Origin: JAQVEM01 sp964603595
GTDB lineage: Bacteria; Actinomycetota; Humimicrobiia; Humimicrobiales; Humimicrobiaceae
NCBI GenBank assembly: GCA_964603595.1
Contig: CAZRVN010000003.1
Span: 124,001 to 188,000, forward strand
DNA length: 64,000 bases
Direction: 5' to 3'
A model generated the notes under the pieces. It saw nothing but the letters and a program-made list of their open reading frames with translations. It did not search any database and was not told where the DNA came from. A program made the position numbers and the translations under genes. Below are positions 9,248 to 18,321 of the stretch, in pieces. Each line of letters begins with the position of its first letter. Position 1 is the first letter of the stretch.

Positions 9248-10405
9248 ATGGATAATATAAATATTCCATTTAACAGGCCTTCCATACTGGGGAAGGAATT
9301 GGAGTATATAAGACAGGCGGTAGAAAGCGGGAAGATTAGCGGGGATGGGATTTTTAGCAGAAAATGTGCAGAAATGATGCATGAAAGATATGGGGTGAAA
9401 AAAGTGCTGCTGACAACATCCTGCTCGACTGCCCTGGATATGTCTTCTATTTTAATAAATATTAAACATGGAGATGAGGTTATTTTACCTTCATATACCT
9501 TTGTTTCTACGGCAAATTCGTTTTATTCAAGAGGTGCGAAATTAAAGTTCGTAGATATAAGAGAAGATACTTTAAATATTGATGAAAGTAAAATTAAAGA
9601 AGCCATAACGCCACAAACCAGAGCTATAGCAGTTGTTCATTATGCGGGGGTATCCTGTGAGATGGATAGAATTTTAAAGATTGCGAGGAAATATGATTTA
9701 TATGTTATCGAGGATGCTGCACAGGGTATCGGATCAAAGTATAAAAAAAATTACCTTGGAACCATGGGGGATATTGGATGCATGAGTTTTCATGAAACCA
9801 AAAATATTACCTGTGGAGAGGGAGGGGCAATCCTTATAAACAACAAAAAATTTTTCGAAAGAGCCGAGATTATAAGAGAGAAAGGAACTGATAGAAGTAA
9901 ATTCTTCAGGGGTGAGGTTGATAAATATACTTGGGTGGATGTCGGCTCTTCATATTTACCATCTGAGATTTTATCGGCTTTTTTATATGCACAGCTTGAA
10001 AATATAGGGTTGATTATAAACAGCAGGAAAGAATTATGGAGATATTATTATGATAATCTTGAAGGGCTGGAAAAAGAAGGTTTTATTAGAAGGCCTATCG
10101 TCCCCCGGGATTGCAGCCATAACGGGCACCTTTTTTATATTATTGTTAATAGTGAGGTTACAAGAGACCGGCTGCTTGAATATCTTAAAAATAAGGGAAT
10201 ACTTGCGATTTTCCATTATCTGCCACTGCATCTCTCATCAATGGGCAGGAGAATGGGATACAGGGAAGGCCAGCTTCCTGTTACCGAAAAAATTTCTTCA
10301 CGGCTGGTCAGGCTACCACTATTTTATGGCCTAACCAGGGGCGAGCAGGATACAGTGCTCGGTAATCTGGAAGATTTTTTTAAAAATAAAAATCCGGGTT
10401 ATTAA
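9248..10405 (+). CDS. wecE: dTDP-4-amino-4,6-dideoxygalactose transaminase
   Basis: PLP-dependent DegT/DnrJ/EryC1 aminotransferase of 385 residues, very close in sequence to WecE (RffA), which converts dTDP-4-keto-6-deoxy-D-glucose to dTDP-4-amino-4,6-dideoxy-D-galactose with glutamate. Matching segments include IPFNRPSILGKELEYI at the start, SGDGIFSRKC, SYTFVSTANSFYSRGAK, VVHYAGVSCEMD, and SFHETKNIT, whose Lys185 should bind PLP. IREKGTDRSKFFRG and KYTWVDVGSSY follow. ATG 9248 fits the family N-terminus; the in-frame TTG at 9185 would add 21 unrelated residues. No RmlA or RmlB for the precursor lies in this window. Confidence 0.88.
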   Translation: MDNINIPFNRPSILGKELEYIRQAVESGKISGDGIFSRKCAEMMHERYGVKKVLLTTSCSTALDMSSILINIKHGDEVILPSYTFVSTANSFYSRGAKLKFVDIREDTLNIDESKIKEAITPQTRAIAVVHYAGVSCEMDRILKIARKYDLYVIEDAAQGIGSKYKKNYLGTMGDIGCMSFHETKNITCGEGGAILINNKKFFERAEIIREKGTDRSKFFRGEVDKYTWVDVGSSYLPSEILSAFLYAQLENIGLIINSRKELWRYYYDNLEGLEKEGFIRRPIVPRDCSHNGHLFYIIVNSEVTRDRLLEYLKNKGILAIFHYLPLHLSSMGRRMGYREGQLPVTEKISSRLVRLPLFYGLTRGEQDTVLGNLEDFFKNKNPGY

Positions 10406-10440
10406 TTACAGAAGGATTTACTATCCGGGGGAAGGTAATT

Positions 10441-11199
10441 TTGAAAGACGGGGATATATACAGATATATTCTGGAAAATAAAATACCGGAAAAGCACTGG
10501 TGGTACAGGGTCAGGAATAATCTTATATATATGGTATTTAAAAAAATATTAAAATTCAGGGAAGAAAAAAATAAAAAAATACTTGATGTGGGAAGCGGTT
10601 ACGGCCAGGCATTTCATGTATTACAGAAATTTGGAGATATTTACAGCGTGGATAGTAATAAGAGTTGCACGGATTACCAGAAAAAAATCTATAAGAATGT
10701 TGTTGTATGGAACAGTGAATTCCCTGACAGCAATTCTTCAAATTATACTTATGATATAATTTGCATGTTTGATTTTCTTGAACATGTAAAGGACCCCGGC
10801 AGGATATTAGAATATTCCTACAAAATATTAAAAAAGGGAGGCTTTTTATTAATAACTGTTCCGGCATATCAATGGATGTGGACGGATTATGACGTTAAAG
10901 CGGGGCATTTTAAAAGATATTTAAGGGGCGGTTTAATATCGGAAGTTAAGAGGGCTGGTTTTAAGAGCATATATTCAACTTATTTTATGAGTCTCCTGTT
11001 TATTTCTGCTGTAATAGTTAGAAAGATTATTGATCCCATTAGAAAGAAAAGTAAAAAGTCGCCAGTTCCTGAATTAGAGAGCCCCCCGGGTTTTTTAAAT
11101 GAAACTCTATACCATATTTTTAATCTGGAAGCTCCACTAATTGGGAATAAAATATTTATACCCTTTGGTCTATCGATCCTGGGGACATTTAAGAAATGA
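10441..11199 (+). CDS. Class I SAM-dependent methyltransferase
   Basis: A 252-residue methyltransferase. Motif I is ILDVGSGYGQAFHV (about residue 45), motif II is IYSVDSN, and the post-I part is CMFDFLEHVKDPGRILEYS. The late region YDVKAGHFKRYLRGGLISEVKRAGF is common in methyltransferases of polysaccharide loci. The N-terminal KHWWYRVRNNLIY segment also occurs in such enzymes. Translation starts at TTG, with a strong GGGGGAAGG site just upstream and no earlier in-frame ATG. It follows wecE closely. The methylated group is not known. Confidence 0.8.
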   Translation: MKDGDIYRYILENKIPEKHWWYRVRNNLIYMVFKKILKFREEKNKKILDVGSGYGQAFHVLQKFGDIYSVDSNKSCTDYQKKIYKNVVVWNSEFPDSNSSNYTYDIICMFDFLEHVKDPGRILEYSYKILKKGGFLLITVPAYQWMWTDYDVKAGHFKRYLRGGLISEVKRAGFKSIYSTYFMSLLFISAVIVRKIIDPIRKKSKKSPVPELESPPGFLNETLYHIFNLEAPLIGNKIFIPFGLSILGTFKK

Positions 11200-11236
11200 T
11201 TTGTGTAATTGATTAAGATGAAGGCGGGGTTATAGA

Positions 11237-13738
11237 ATGAAGAGTTTTAATAATCTATTTATTTTAGAAAAAAAAAGTGATTTAAAAGATTATTTTCTAA
11301 TAAATTTAATCACCTTAATTATATCATTTACTTTTGCTTCCACTTTTATATTTTTAAGAGCTGGCCTGGAAGATAAGAATATATTTCTGACTCTCAAGGT
11401 TCTAATTGTCAGCTATTTTATAATTTTATTACCGCTTTTTTTATCAGGTGTATTGGGTTTTATCCGGAAAAAAGATATATCAAGTTTTATACGATATGAA
11501 CCATTCTTTTTACTGGCAGGTTTATTATTTGTAATTTTTATTTCTTTTGTATCACCTGTTATAAATTTGATAATATTTATTGAAGCTTCTGGTCTTATTT
11601 TCTTATTTTATTTTTTATTTGTTTTTGTAAAAAACAAAATTTTTAATTTCAAATATTTTTTTATTATTCCCCTGGCTATATTTTTTTCTCTGTTTATAAT
11701 TTTTTCCCTCTGGAGTTCAAAATTTCTCCTGTATTATATGAGTCCCGTATTCTATGAGAAATTGTTCACAGGAGAGGCTTTAATTGACCCGATATTCCAC
11801 GGGGCTGTTTCAAATATGATTAAAAATTATGGGGTACCCGGTACCGGCCTTAATGATACTGTTTACCTGCCGTACCATTACTTAAGCCACTGGGTTTTTG
11901 CCCAGTTTTCCAAGCTGCTTGAAATAAATACATTGAAATTTTATGAAATCGGGTATCCTGTTATATTTATGCCACTATTTTTCAAGCTTTTTTTCCTGGC
12001 AATTAATAAAATAAGCTACGGGACAAAAAATCTTTTTAAAAGCAAGTTATTCTGGTTATTATTATCTGCGGTTTTTACCGGCCTTTTCTCAAAATTTATA
12101 TTGGAGAGATTTTTCATATCCAATTTTATAATAGTTTCGGAATCTTATAACCTGTCAGTTATACTGGCTTTGTTTACTTTCCTGATGATAGCTTTTTTTG
12201 AGGAGGGGGATTTTAAAGGAAGAATATTTTTATATTCAAGATATGCTTTTTTCATTATCCTTTTACCTTTACTTATATTTTTAATGGGAATGGCCAAATC
12301 TTCAACGATGGTTATTTTTGTCATCGCATTGTTTTACCTTTTTATAAGATATGTATACTACAGAAAGATTATTTATAATCTAAGTGCTGCTTTGATTATA
12401 ATCGCAACTTTTTTATCATTGAAAATTACAACCCAGACAGGAATGGAGACTTCGGGATTTGAGCTTTTTCATTTTTTTAATGTGGTAATCCAGAAAAGAA
12501 ATGAAGATTTAGTCTGGCCGGTAACTTTAATCTTTTTTATTACTCTTTATTTCTTCTGGTCTATTTTGTTTATTGTTCTGGAGAATATAAATTTAAAAAT
12601 TAATAGTAAAAATGGCTTAGTTGAGAATTTTAAAAAAAAGAAGACAGTAAAAATGGAAATTGTCATACTCCTGTGCGTTGCAGGGGTTATACCGGGTATT
12701 TTTCTTAAAATCGCCGGTGGCGGTGCTAACTATTTTTCGGAATTGCAGAGGTGGGTATCTATAATTCTTCTGCTGGCAATGGCTGCATCGGGTAGTTTTA
12801 TTAAGATTGGCATAAGAAGAATAACCGGAAAATTTAAGAAATTTTTGGTTATTCTTTTAATAATAACTTTATTATCAGGTATTATCTATAATTGTTATAT
12901 AGAGTTCGAATCCTTTTATGGGGATTATAGCCGGAACAGGGAAGAGTATAATAATATAATTAGCGGTGGTATTGAAGATGATCTGACGTTATACAGGAAG
13001 GAACTACTTAAAACTCTGCTGCAGCTTGATAAGCTTACCATATCTGAAAAAAGTAATTCTCTTATTTATATACCTGTTGACAATGAGAGATTCTGGAATT
13101 TAAAGATCCTTCCAAAAAGCCTTTCTGTACCGCTTATGGTTCCTGCAATAAGCGGGATAGCGATGATTTACGGGCTGCCGGATGAAGGTTTGATATATAC
13201 AAAGAGTTTCGGTTACCGTTTATACAGGACGACCAGCAAGGAAGTAATGGATAAGAGTATCGAGGAGCTTTATTTTGAGATTAGTGAGAAAGGATACAAA
13301 AACTTGATTTTGCTTGATTATGATAACGGGGAGTTCTCTGTAGATTTTATAAACGAAAACAACGTTAAGGAATATGAAAATTATAAGGAATATGAAAGCT
13401 ACATTTACGGACTTTTCAGGAGATTATCTGAATATTGCTCCGGGGAAGATATTGAGTTTGAAAAGATTAATGATGTCGTGGAAAGCTTAGAAAATAAGGA
13501 GGTACTGATAAAGGATATAGTCCCTGAAGTAATTCTTGATGAAAAATCACTGGTAAATTCCATGGATGATAAAGAATTTATAGAATTGTTATATTTAATC
13601 CTTCTGGATAGAAGTGCTGATGAAAATGGTCTTAAGCACTGGCTTTCAGAAATTGAAAGAGGTAAGAGCCGTAGGGATATAATAGACTGTTTTATTAGCT
13701 CACAGGAGTTTAATCAAAAAATAGGTGATGTGAATTAA
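11237..13738 (+). CDS. Large membrane protein with C-terminal DUF4214
   Basis: 833 residues, about 13-14 hydrophobic helices up to residue 560, then an extracytoplasmic tail. The loop after the first helical group has YLPYHYLSHWVF, similar to the acceptor-site loops of GT-C or polymerase-like membrane proteins, but I cannot name the family. The last 60 residues (about 775-830) are a DUF4214 unit: EFIELLYLILLDRSADENGL followed by KHWLSEI and FISSQEF. The same module sits in the protein from 4986. The gene ends the first plus-strand run; the next gene converges on it after only 21 bases, and no terminator is visible. Confidence 0.6.
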   Translation: MKSFNNLFILEKKSDLKDYFLINLITLIISFTFASTFIFLRAGLEDKNIFLTLKVLIVSYFIILLPLFLSGVLGFIRKKDISSFIRYEPFFLLAGLLFVIFISFVSPVINLIIFIEASGLIFLFYFLFVFVKNKIFNFKYFFIIPLAIFFSLFIIFSLWSSKFLLYYMSPVFYEKLFTGEALIDPIFHGAVSNMIKNYGVPGTGLNDTVYLPYHYLSHWVFAQFSKLLEINTLKFYEIGYPVIFMPLFFKLFFLAINKISYGTKNLFKSKLFWLLLSAVFTGLFSKFILERFFISNFIIVSESYNLSVILALFTFLMIAFFEEGDFKGRIFLYSRYAFFIILLPLLIFLMGMAKSSTMVIFVIALFYLFIRYVYYRKIIYNLSAALIIIATFLSLKITTQTGMETSGFELFHFFNVVIQKRNEDLVWPVTLIFFITLYFFWSILFIVLENINLKINSKNGLVENFKKKKTVKMEIVILLCVAGVIPGIFLKIAGGGANYFSELQRWVSIILLLAMAASGSFIKIGIRRITGKFKKFLVILLIITLLSGIIYNCYIEFESFYGDYSRNREEYNNIISGGIEDDLTLYRKELLKTLLQLDKLTISEKSNSLIYIPVDNERFWNLKILPKSLSVPLMVPAISGIAMIYGLPDEGLIYTKSFGYRLYRTTSKEVMDKSIEELYFEISEKGYKNLILLDYDNGEFSVDFINENNVKEYENYKEYESYIYGLFRRLSEYCSGEDIEFEKINDVVESLENKEVLIKDIVPEVILDEKSLVNSMDDKEFIELLYLILLDRSADENGLKHWLSEIERGKSRRDIIDCFISSQEFNQKIGDVN

Positions 13739-13759
13739 GTATATTTGATGTTGGATTTT

Positions 13760-14758
13760 TTAGGTTTTGCAATAATACTGGCAGGTTTTTACCAGGCCAT
13801 CGTTAAAGTTTGTGGCTGGACTGTAATCTAAATCTTTTTTTATTTTATTCAGCGAAGCCAGGCTGTGTCTTACATCCCCTTTCCTTTCATCTGAATATAC
13901 GGCGTTTATTTCTTTTTTAAAATATTTTGATAGAAGAGTAATGATTTCATTTAAGCTGATATTTTTGCCGCATGCCACATTATAGTAATTCCCGAACGCA
14001 TCCTTATTTTCAGTAAAGCCCGCCAGGTAGTTTGCGTAAATTACATTATCTATGTAGGTAAAATCTCTTGTCTGGTTCCCGTCACCGTAAATTATGGGTG
14101 GCTTCTTTCCTGTTGTTATTTTCTTTAAGAATATGGGTATAACTGCGGAATAAATTGAATCGGGGTTTTGCCTCCTGCCAAAAACATTAAAATACCGGAG
14201 CGAAATAGATTCGAGACTATATAATCTGTTAAACAATCCACAATAATATTCTGCAGCCAGCTTGGTAACTGCATAGATTGATTTGGGATTTGGCGGCATG
14301 GATTCGTCTTTGGGAAGCTTTACCGAATCACCGTAAACAGATGAAGATGAGGCATATACGAACCTTTTTACCTTATTTTTTACCGAAGCTTCCAGAAGGT
14401 TCAAAGTCCCTTCTATATTAGCGGAGTTGGAATCAAGCGGTTTTTCTATGGACCTCTGAACCGAACCGAGGGCTGCCTGGTGCAAAACGATATCAATACC
14501 TTCTGTACTTTTAAGGCACTGGTTGTAATCCCTTATATCCCCGTTTATAAATTTGAAATCAATATTTTTATTTTCTTTATCGGCGCCGGACAAAGCGTAA
14601 TCGATATTTTTTTTAAATCCTGTTGATAGGTTATCAAACCCTACAACTCTTGCCCCTTTTTTAAGGAAAAACTCCGTAAGGTTGGAACCGATGAATCCCG
14701 CACATCCGGTAATAAGAATTTTTACATCTTTCTTTATAGCTAATTTATTAAGATTCAA
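13760..14758 (-). CDS. UDP-N-acetylglucosamine 4-epimerase, WbpP/TviC-like
   Basis: Extended short-chain dehydrogenase of 332 residues. The NAD loop is TGCAGFIGSNL near residue 17, the Ser-Tyr-Lys set is SSSSVYG with IYAVTK, and the substrate segment LRYFNVFGRRQNPDS followed by YSAVIPIFLKK is characteristic of WbpP/TviC enzymes. Those interconvert UDP-GlcNAc and UDP-GalNAc, or UDP-GlcNAcA and UDP-GalNAcA. The gene lies three bases after a nucleotide-sugar dehydrogenase, as in Vi-antigen and Pseudomonas O6 clusters. UDP-GalNAcA is therefore the likely product of the pair. A plain GalE role cannot be excluded. Confidence 0.82.
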   Translation of the reverse strand: MNLNKLAIKKDVKILITGCAGFIGSNLTEFFLKKGARVVGFDNLSTGFKKNIDYALSGADKENKNIDFKFINGDIRDYNQCLKSTEGIDIVLHQAALGSVQRSIEKPLDSNSANIEGTLNLLEASVKNKVKRFVYASSSSVYGDSVKLPKDESMPPNPKSIYAVTKLAAEYYCGLFNRLYSLESISLRYFNVFGRRQNPDSIYSAVIPIFLKKITTGKKPPIIYGDGNQTRDFTYIDNVIYANYLAGFTENKDAFGNYYNVACGKNISLNEIITLLSKYFKKEINAVYSDERKGDVRHSLASLNKIKKDLDYSPATNFNDGLVKTCQYYCKT

Positions 14759-14761
14759 TAT

Positions 14762-16081
14762 TTAAAGTCTCCAGTATCTAAAGCCCATTTTTTTAATTTT
14801 TTCTCTGTCAAATATCCATTTAATGTCAAATATGAAGGGATTTTCCTCGCTCATTTTTGATTTTAACCCGGCAAGGTCTATTTTCTTAAAGCAGTCATGT
14901 GCAACACAGAAAATGGCAGCGTCAACATCCTCAATATCTTCATAATTTATAAGCTCAATTCCATAATTCTGCCTGACTTCCCCGGTATTTACCACCGGGT
15001 CATATATCCTGACATCAAGATTATGCTGGGTAAGGTAGTTATAGATGTCAATTACACGGGAGTTTCTCGAGTCTGCAACATTCTCCTTAAAGGATATTCC
15101 AAAGAGAACCACCTTAAAATTAATATTTTTATGATGATTGGTAAGCAGTGTTTTGAGTATCTGCTCACCTATGAAAAACCCCATATTATCGTTTATTTTT
15201 CTGCCGGCATTTATTATTTCGGGGTAATAATTGACTTTTTTGGCTTTAAAGGACAGGTAATAAGGGTCAACTCCGATGCAGTGGCCTCCTACAAGTCCGG
15301 GTTTGAAATCCAGAAAATTCCATTTGGTTTTTGCGGCATCAATAACTTCCCTGGTATCAATACCAAGTTTGGAAAATAATATGGCAAGCTCATTTATTAA
15401 TGCTACATTTATATCCCTCTGCGTATTTTCAATTACTTTTGCTGCCTCGGCTGCTTTTATACTTTTTGCCTTAAAGATACCTGCTTTTGCTACCATTCTG
15501 TAAACACTGCTTATAACTTCCAGGGAATCTTCATCCTGCGCTGAAACTACCTTGATTATATTTTCGATTGAATGCTTCTTGTCCCCCGGATTTATCCTTT
15601 CCGGTGAATAACCAACGAAAAAATCTTTTTTGTTTTTAAGTTTTGATTCTTTTTCAAGGATAGGTATGCAGAATTCTTCAGTTACTCCGGGATAGACTGT
15701 AGATTCATAAACAATTATTGAGCCGGCTGGCATATTCTTGCCTACAAGAATAGTTGATTTTTCAATATAGCTCAAATCAGGATTTTTATAGGTATCTATT
15801 GGAGTGGGAACTGTTATTATAAAAAAGTTTGCATTTTTTAGGTCTCTGGCATTACCGGTCAGGGTACAATTTTCTGAAAGTAAATCCGGGATTTTAACTT
15901 CGTTATTTTCATCTATACCATTTTTTAATTTTTTAATTTTTTGGCTGTTAATATCAAAACCAATGACTTTAAAGTGACTGCTCAGTGCTACAAGCAGTGG
16001 AAGACCTACATAACCAAGACCAATAACAGCAATTTTTCTTTTTCTATCTTTAAGTTGTTTAAACAAACCTTTAATTTCCAT
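14762..16081 (-). CDS. UDP-N-acetyl-glucosamine 6-dehydrogenase, WbpA/TviB-like
   Basis: Nucleotide-sugar dehydrogenase of 439 residues, the family length. It oxidises the C6 alcohol of a UDP-sugar to a carboxylate using two NAD. Visible motifs are IAVIGLGYVGLPL at the N-terminus, PTPIDTYKNPDLSYI, YESTVYPGVTEE, YSPERINPGDK, and the catalytic GGHCIGVDPYYLS with Cys268. YSPERINPG and GHCIGVDPYYL favour the UDP-GlcNAc/ManNAc branch over the UDP-glucose branch. The start is taken at ATG 16081; the TTG at 16144 would add 21 residues before the usual N-terminus, and neither has a good ribosome site. It is co-transcribed with the downstream epimerase. Confidence 0.85.
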   Translation of the reverse strand: MEIKGLFKQLKDRKRKIAVIGLGYVGLPLLVALSSHFKVIGFDINSQKIKKLKNGIDENNEVKIPDLLSENCTLTGNARDLKNANFFIITVPTPIDTYKNPDLSYIEKSTILVGKNMPAGSIIVYESTVYPGVTEEFCIPILEKESKLKNKKDFFVGYSPERINPGDKKHSIENIIKVVSAQDEDSLEVISSVYRMVAKAGIFKAKSIKAAEAAKVIENTQRDINVALINELAILFSKLGIDTREVIDAAKTKWNFLDFKPGLVGGHCIGVDPYYLSFKAKKVNYYPEIINAGRKINDNMGFFIGEQILKTLLTNHHKNINFKVVLFGISFKENVADSRNSRVIDIYNYLTQHNLDVRIYDPVVNTGEVRQNYGIELINYEDIEDVDAAIFCVAHDCFKKIDLAGLKSKMSEENPFIFDIKWIFDREKIKKMGFRYWRL

Positions 16082-16251
16082 CTCTTTTAAATTATAATGA
16101 TGTGAATTTAAGCATTGCAAGAAAATATTATATTTTGCCAACAATTATTTTATGTAAATATACATTAAATTTAATTTAAATTCTATTATTTTTCATTTAG
16201 AAAACATAATGGGTAATATAAACTGATTAGCATTCATGTAGAATATAAATC

Positions 16252-17283
16252 GTGATCAGTATAAAGAAAAAAATATATTACATAGTAGAGCCAATAAACT
16301 GGTCTATTAATTGGGATGGAAGATACATAACTGGAAACATCGCCAGATTATTTGGCCAGCCAGCCAGAGTGTTGAAAATTTCAAGAGTAAGAATATCCAG
16401 GATGAAAAACCAGATTCTTCATTTTGGTTCCAGGGGAACTTACCTTCCTTCTAATTATAAATACGTTAATAGCGAAAATGATTTAATCTTAACCTGGTTT
16501 CATGGCACTGATAAAGATGTAAATTATATAAAATTATTACCGGAAGTATCAAAATCTCTTTCTGTAATACACACGTCATGTACCATAACAGGAAGCCAGC
16601 TTATAAAATGGGGTGCTGAAGAGGATAAGGTTGTGATTATTCCTATTGGTGTGGATATCGGTCTTTTTAAGAAGGGGGGTAATTACAGCAAAGAAGTAGC
16701 AAGGGAAAAAATCGGCATTCCGGCTAATTCGGTATGCATTGGCTCATTCCAGAAAGATGGCGAAGGATGGGGTGAAGGGAACTCCCCCAAATTTGTAAAA
16801 GGTCCTGATGTTTTTTGTGAGGTAATGAAAAGACTGAACGAAAAATATCCTGTATTTGTTCTGCTGTCCGGCCCTGCAAGGGGTTATGTGAAAAAACGAC
16901 TTCAATCCTCAGGGATTCCGTTTAAGCATTTGTACTTAAGAAATTACCCGGATATAGCAAAGCTTTACAGGGCTATTGACTTTTATTTGGTAACTTCAAG
17001 GGCTGAAGGAGGTCCCAAAGCACTTCTGGAGTCTTTTGCTTCCGGAGTGCCCCTGGTAAGCACCGATGTGGGGATGGTCCATGATATCGGGGAAAATGGT
17101 TATAATGCTATGGTAAGCAGGATAGATGATATAGAAGGACTTACCCATAACTGTCAGAGGATAATAGAAAGTGAAAGCTTAAAGAAAAAGATAGTCATGG
17201 GTGGGTTTGAGACTGTTAAAAGTTATGACTGGGAGATAATAGCAAAAAGGTATTATAAAGAGATTTATTCAAGATTTCTATAG
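16252..17283 (+). CDS. GT4 family glycosyltransferase
   Basis: A GT-B fold glycosyltransferase of 343 residues that uses a nucleotide sugar to extend a glycan on the cytoplasmic side. The C-terminal half holds IPIGVDIGLFKKGG (start of the second Rossmann domain) and the donor-site motif RAEGGPKALLESFASGVPLVS, with the two Glu of the E-x7-E type pattern. YIVEPINWSINWDGRYI at the N-terminus is unusual but shared by some polysaccharide-locus enzymes. Start is GTG 16252; an upstream ribosome site is not obvious. The gene opens a plus-strand operon running to the flippase and methyltransferase. Confidence 0.82.
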   Translation: MISIKKKIYYIVEPINWSINWDGRYITGNIARLFGQPARVLKISRVRISRMKNQILHFGSRGTYLPSNYKYVNSENDLILTWFHGTDKDVNYIKLLPEVSKSLSVIHTSCTITGSQLIKWGAEEDKVVIIPIGVDIGLFKKGGNYSKEVAREKIGIPANSVCIGSFQKDGEGWGEGNSPKFVKGPDVFCEVMKRLNEKYPVFVLLSGPARGYVKKRLQSSGIPFKHLYLRNYPDIAKLYRAIDFYLVTSRAEGGPKALLESFASGVPLVSTDVGMVHDIGENGYNAMVSRIDDIEGLTHNCQRIIESESLKKKIVMGGFETVKSYDWEIIAKRYYKEIYSRFL

Positions 17284-17319
17284 ATTGATTAAAATTTATT
17301 ATTTTTTAAGTGGTTCTAA

Positions 17320-18321
17320 ATGATTTATATACCCTTTTATGAATATGCGGGAAGCATAGGCGGGCCTTCAACCTTCATGTTGAATTTAAGGGAATACCTT
17401 ACGGAAGCCGGCTATCCTTTTATTGAAGATAGAAGTAATTGCAGGAATGCAAGCGGCATTTTTTTTCCTATTTCTTTTGACAGCAGGGTGCTGGGATTTT
17501 TTAAGAAGAATAACCTGCCTATAATACAGCGTCTTGATGGGGTTTATTATCCTTCAAAACATGGTTTAAAATACATTTATCTAAACTGGGAAATAAAGAA
17601 AGATTATTTGAAATATTCGGATTTTGTTATATTTCAGAGCAAATACAGTAAAAAAGAATGTTTTGCTATATTGGGAGAGATAGATAAGAATAAATACCAT
17701 ATAATTTATAATGGTGCTAATAAAAGTATCTTTTCCCCTGGGAATAAAAAATTTAATAAAAATAAAATAATTTTTACTGCTGTTGGTTCTTTCAGGAGTG
17801 TAGATATGATAGAGCCAATAGTATTAGCACTGGATTTATTAAAAGACAAATATAATATTGAATTTAAAGTAATAGGGCCAGTGCTAAATAAGAAGATTTT
17901 AAATTTTATAAATAGACCATATATAAATTATATAGAGCAGATGGACAAAGAAGGAATTTCAAGTGAATTGAAAAATACAGATATTGTAATTTACAGCCAA
18001 CTTAACCCACCCTGTCCTAATTCAGTGATTGAGGCAATATCCTGCGGTATACCAGTTGTTGGATTCGATACTGGCTCAATGAAGGAGTTGCTTTATTTTT
18101 GTCCAGAACTCCTGGCATATGTATCGGAAGATGTTTTTCAAAGATATAGAGATTTTAGATACGAAAGACTTCTGGACAAAATGATATTGTGTATAGAAAA
18201 TTATCAAGAGTTTAAGATGAAATTTCTTAATTTCAGTTATTTGTATGATTTCAAGAAAACCTATAGAGAATATGTGGAAATTTTTGAGATGACAGGAGCT
18301 AAAAATGATAAAGTGGTTTAA
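17320..18321 (+). CDS. GT4-like glycosyltransferase
   Basis: 333 residues with a GT-B fold. The N-terminus has YAGSIGGPSTFMLNLREYL, the acceptor-side glycine loop of family GT4. IIYNGANKSIFSPGN marks the start of the donor domain. The C-terminal part LNPPCPNSVIEAISCGIPVVG gives the ribose/phosphate-binding Glu region. The middle is AT-rich and Lys-rich. It overlaps the next gene by 17 bases and has a similar gene in front, so the three enzymes probably add successive sugars. Neither donor nor linkage can be given. Confidence 0.78.
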   Translation: MIYIPFYEYAGSIGGPSTFMLNLREYLTEAGYPFIEDRSNCRNASGIFFPISFDSRVLGFFKKNNLPIIQRLDGVYYPSKHGLKYIYLNWEIKKDYLKYSDFVIFQSKYSKKECFAILGEIDKNKYHIIYNGANKSIFSPGNKKFNKNKIIFTAVGSFRSVDMIEPIVLALDLLKDKYNIEFKVIGPVLNKKILNFINRPYINYIEQMDKEGISSELKNTDIVIYSQLNPPCPNSVIEAISCGIPVVGFDTGSMKELLYFCPELLAYVSEDVFQRYRDFRYERLLDKMILCIENYQEFKMKFLNFSYLYDFKKTYREYVEIFEMTGAKNDKVV

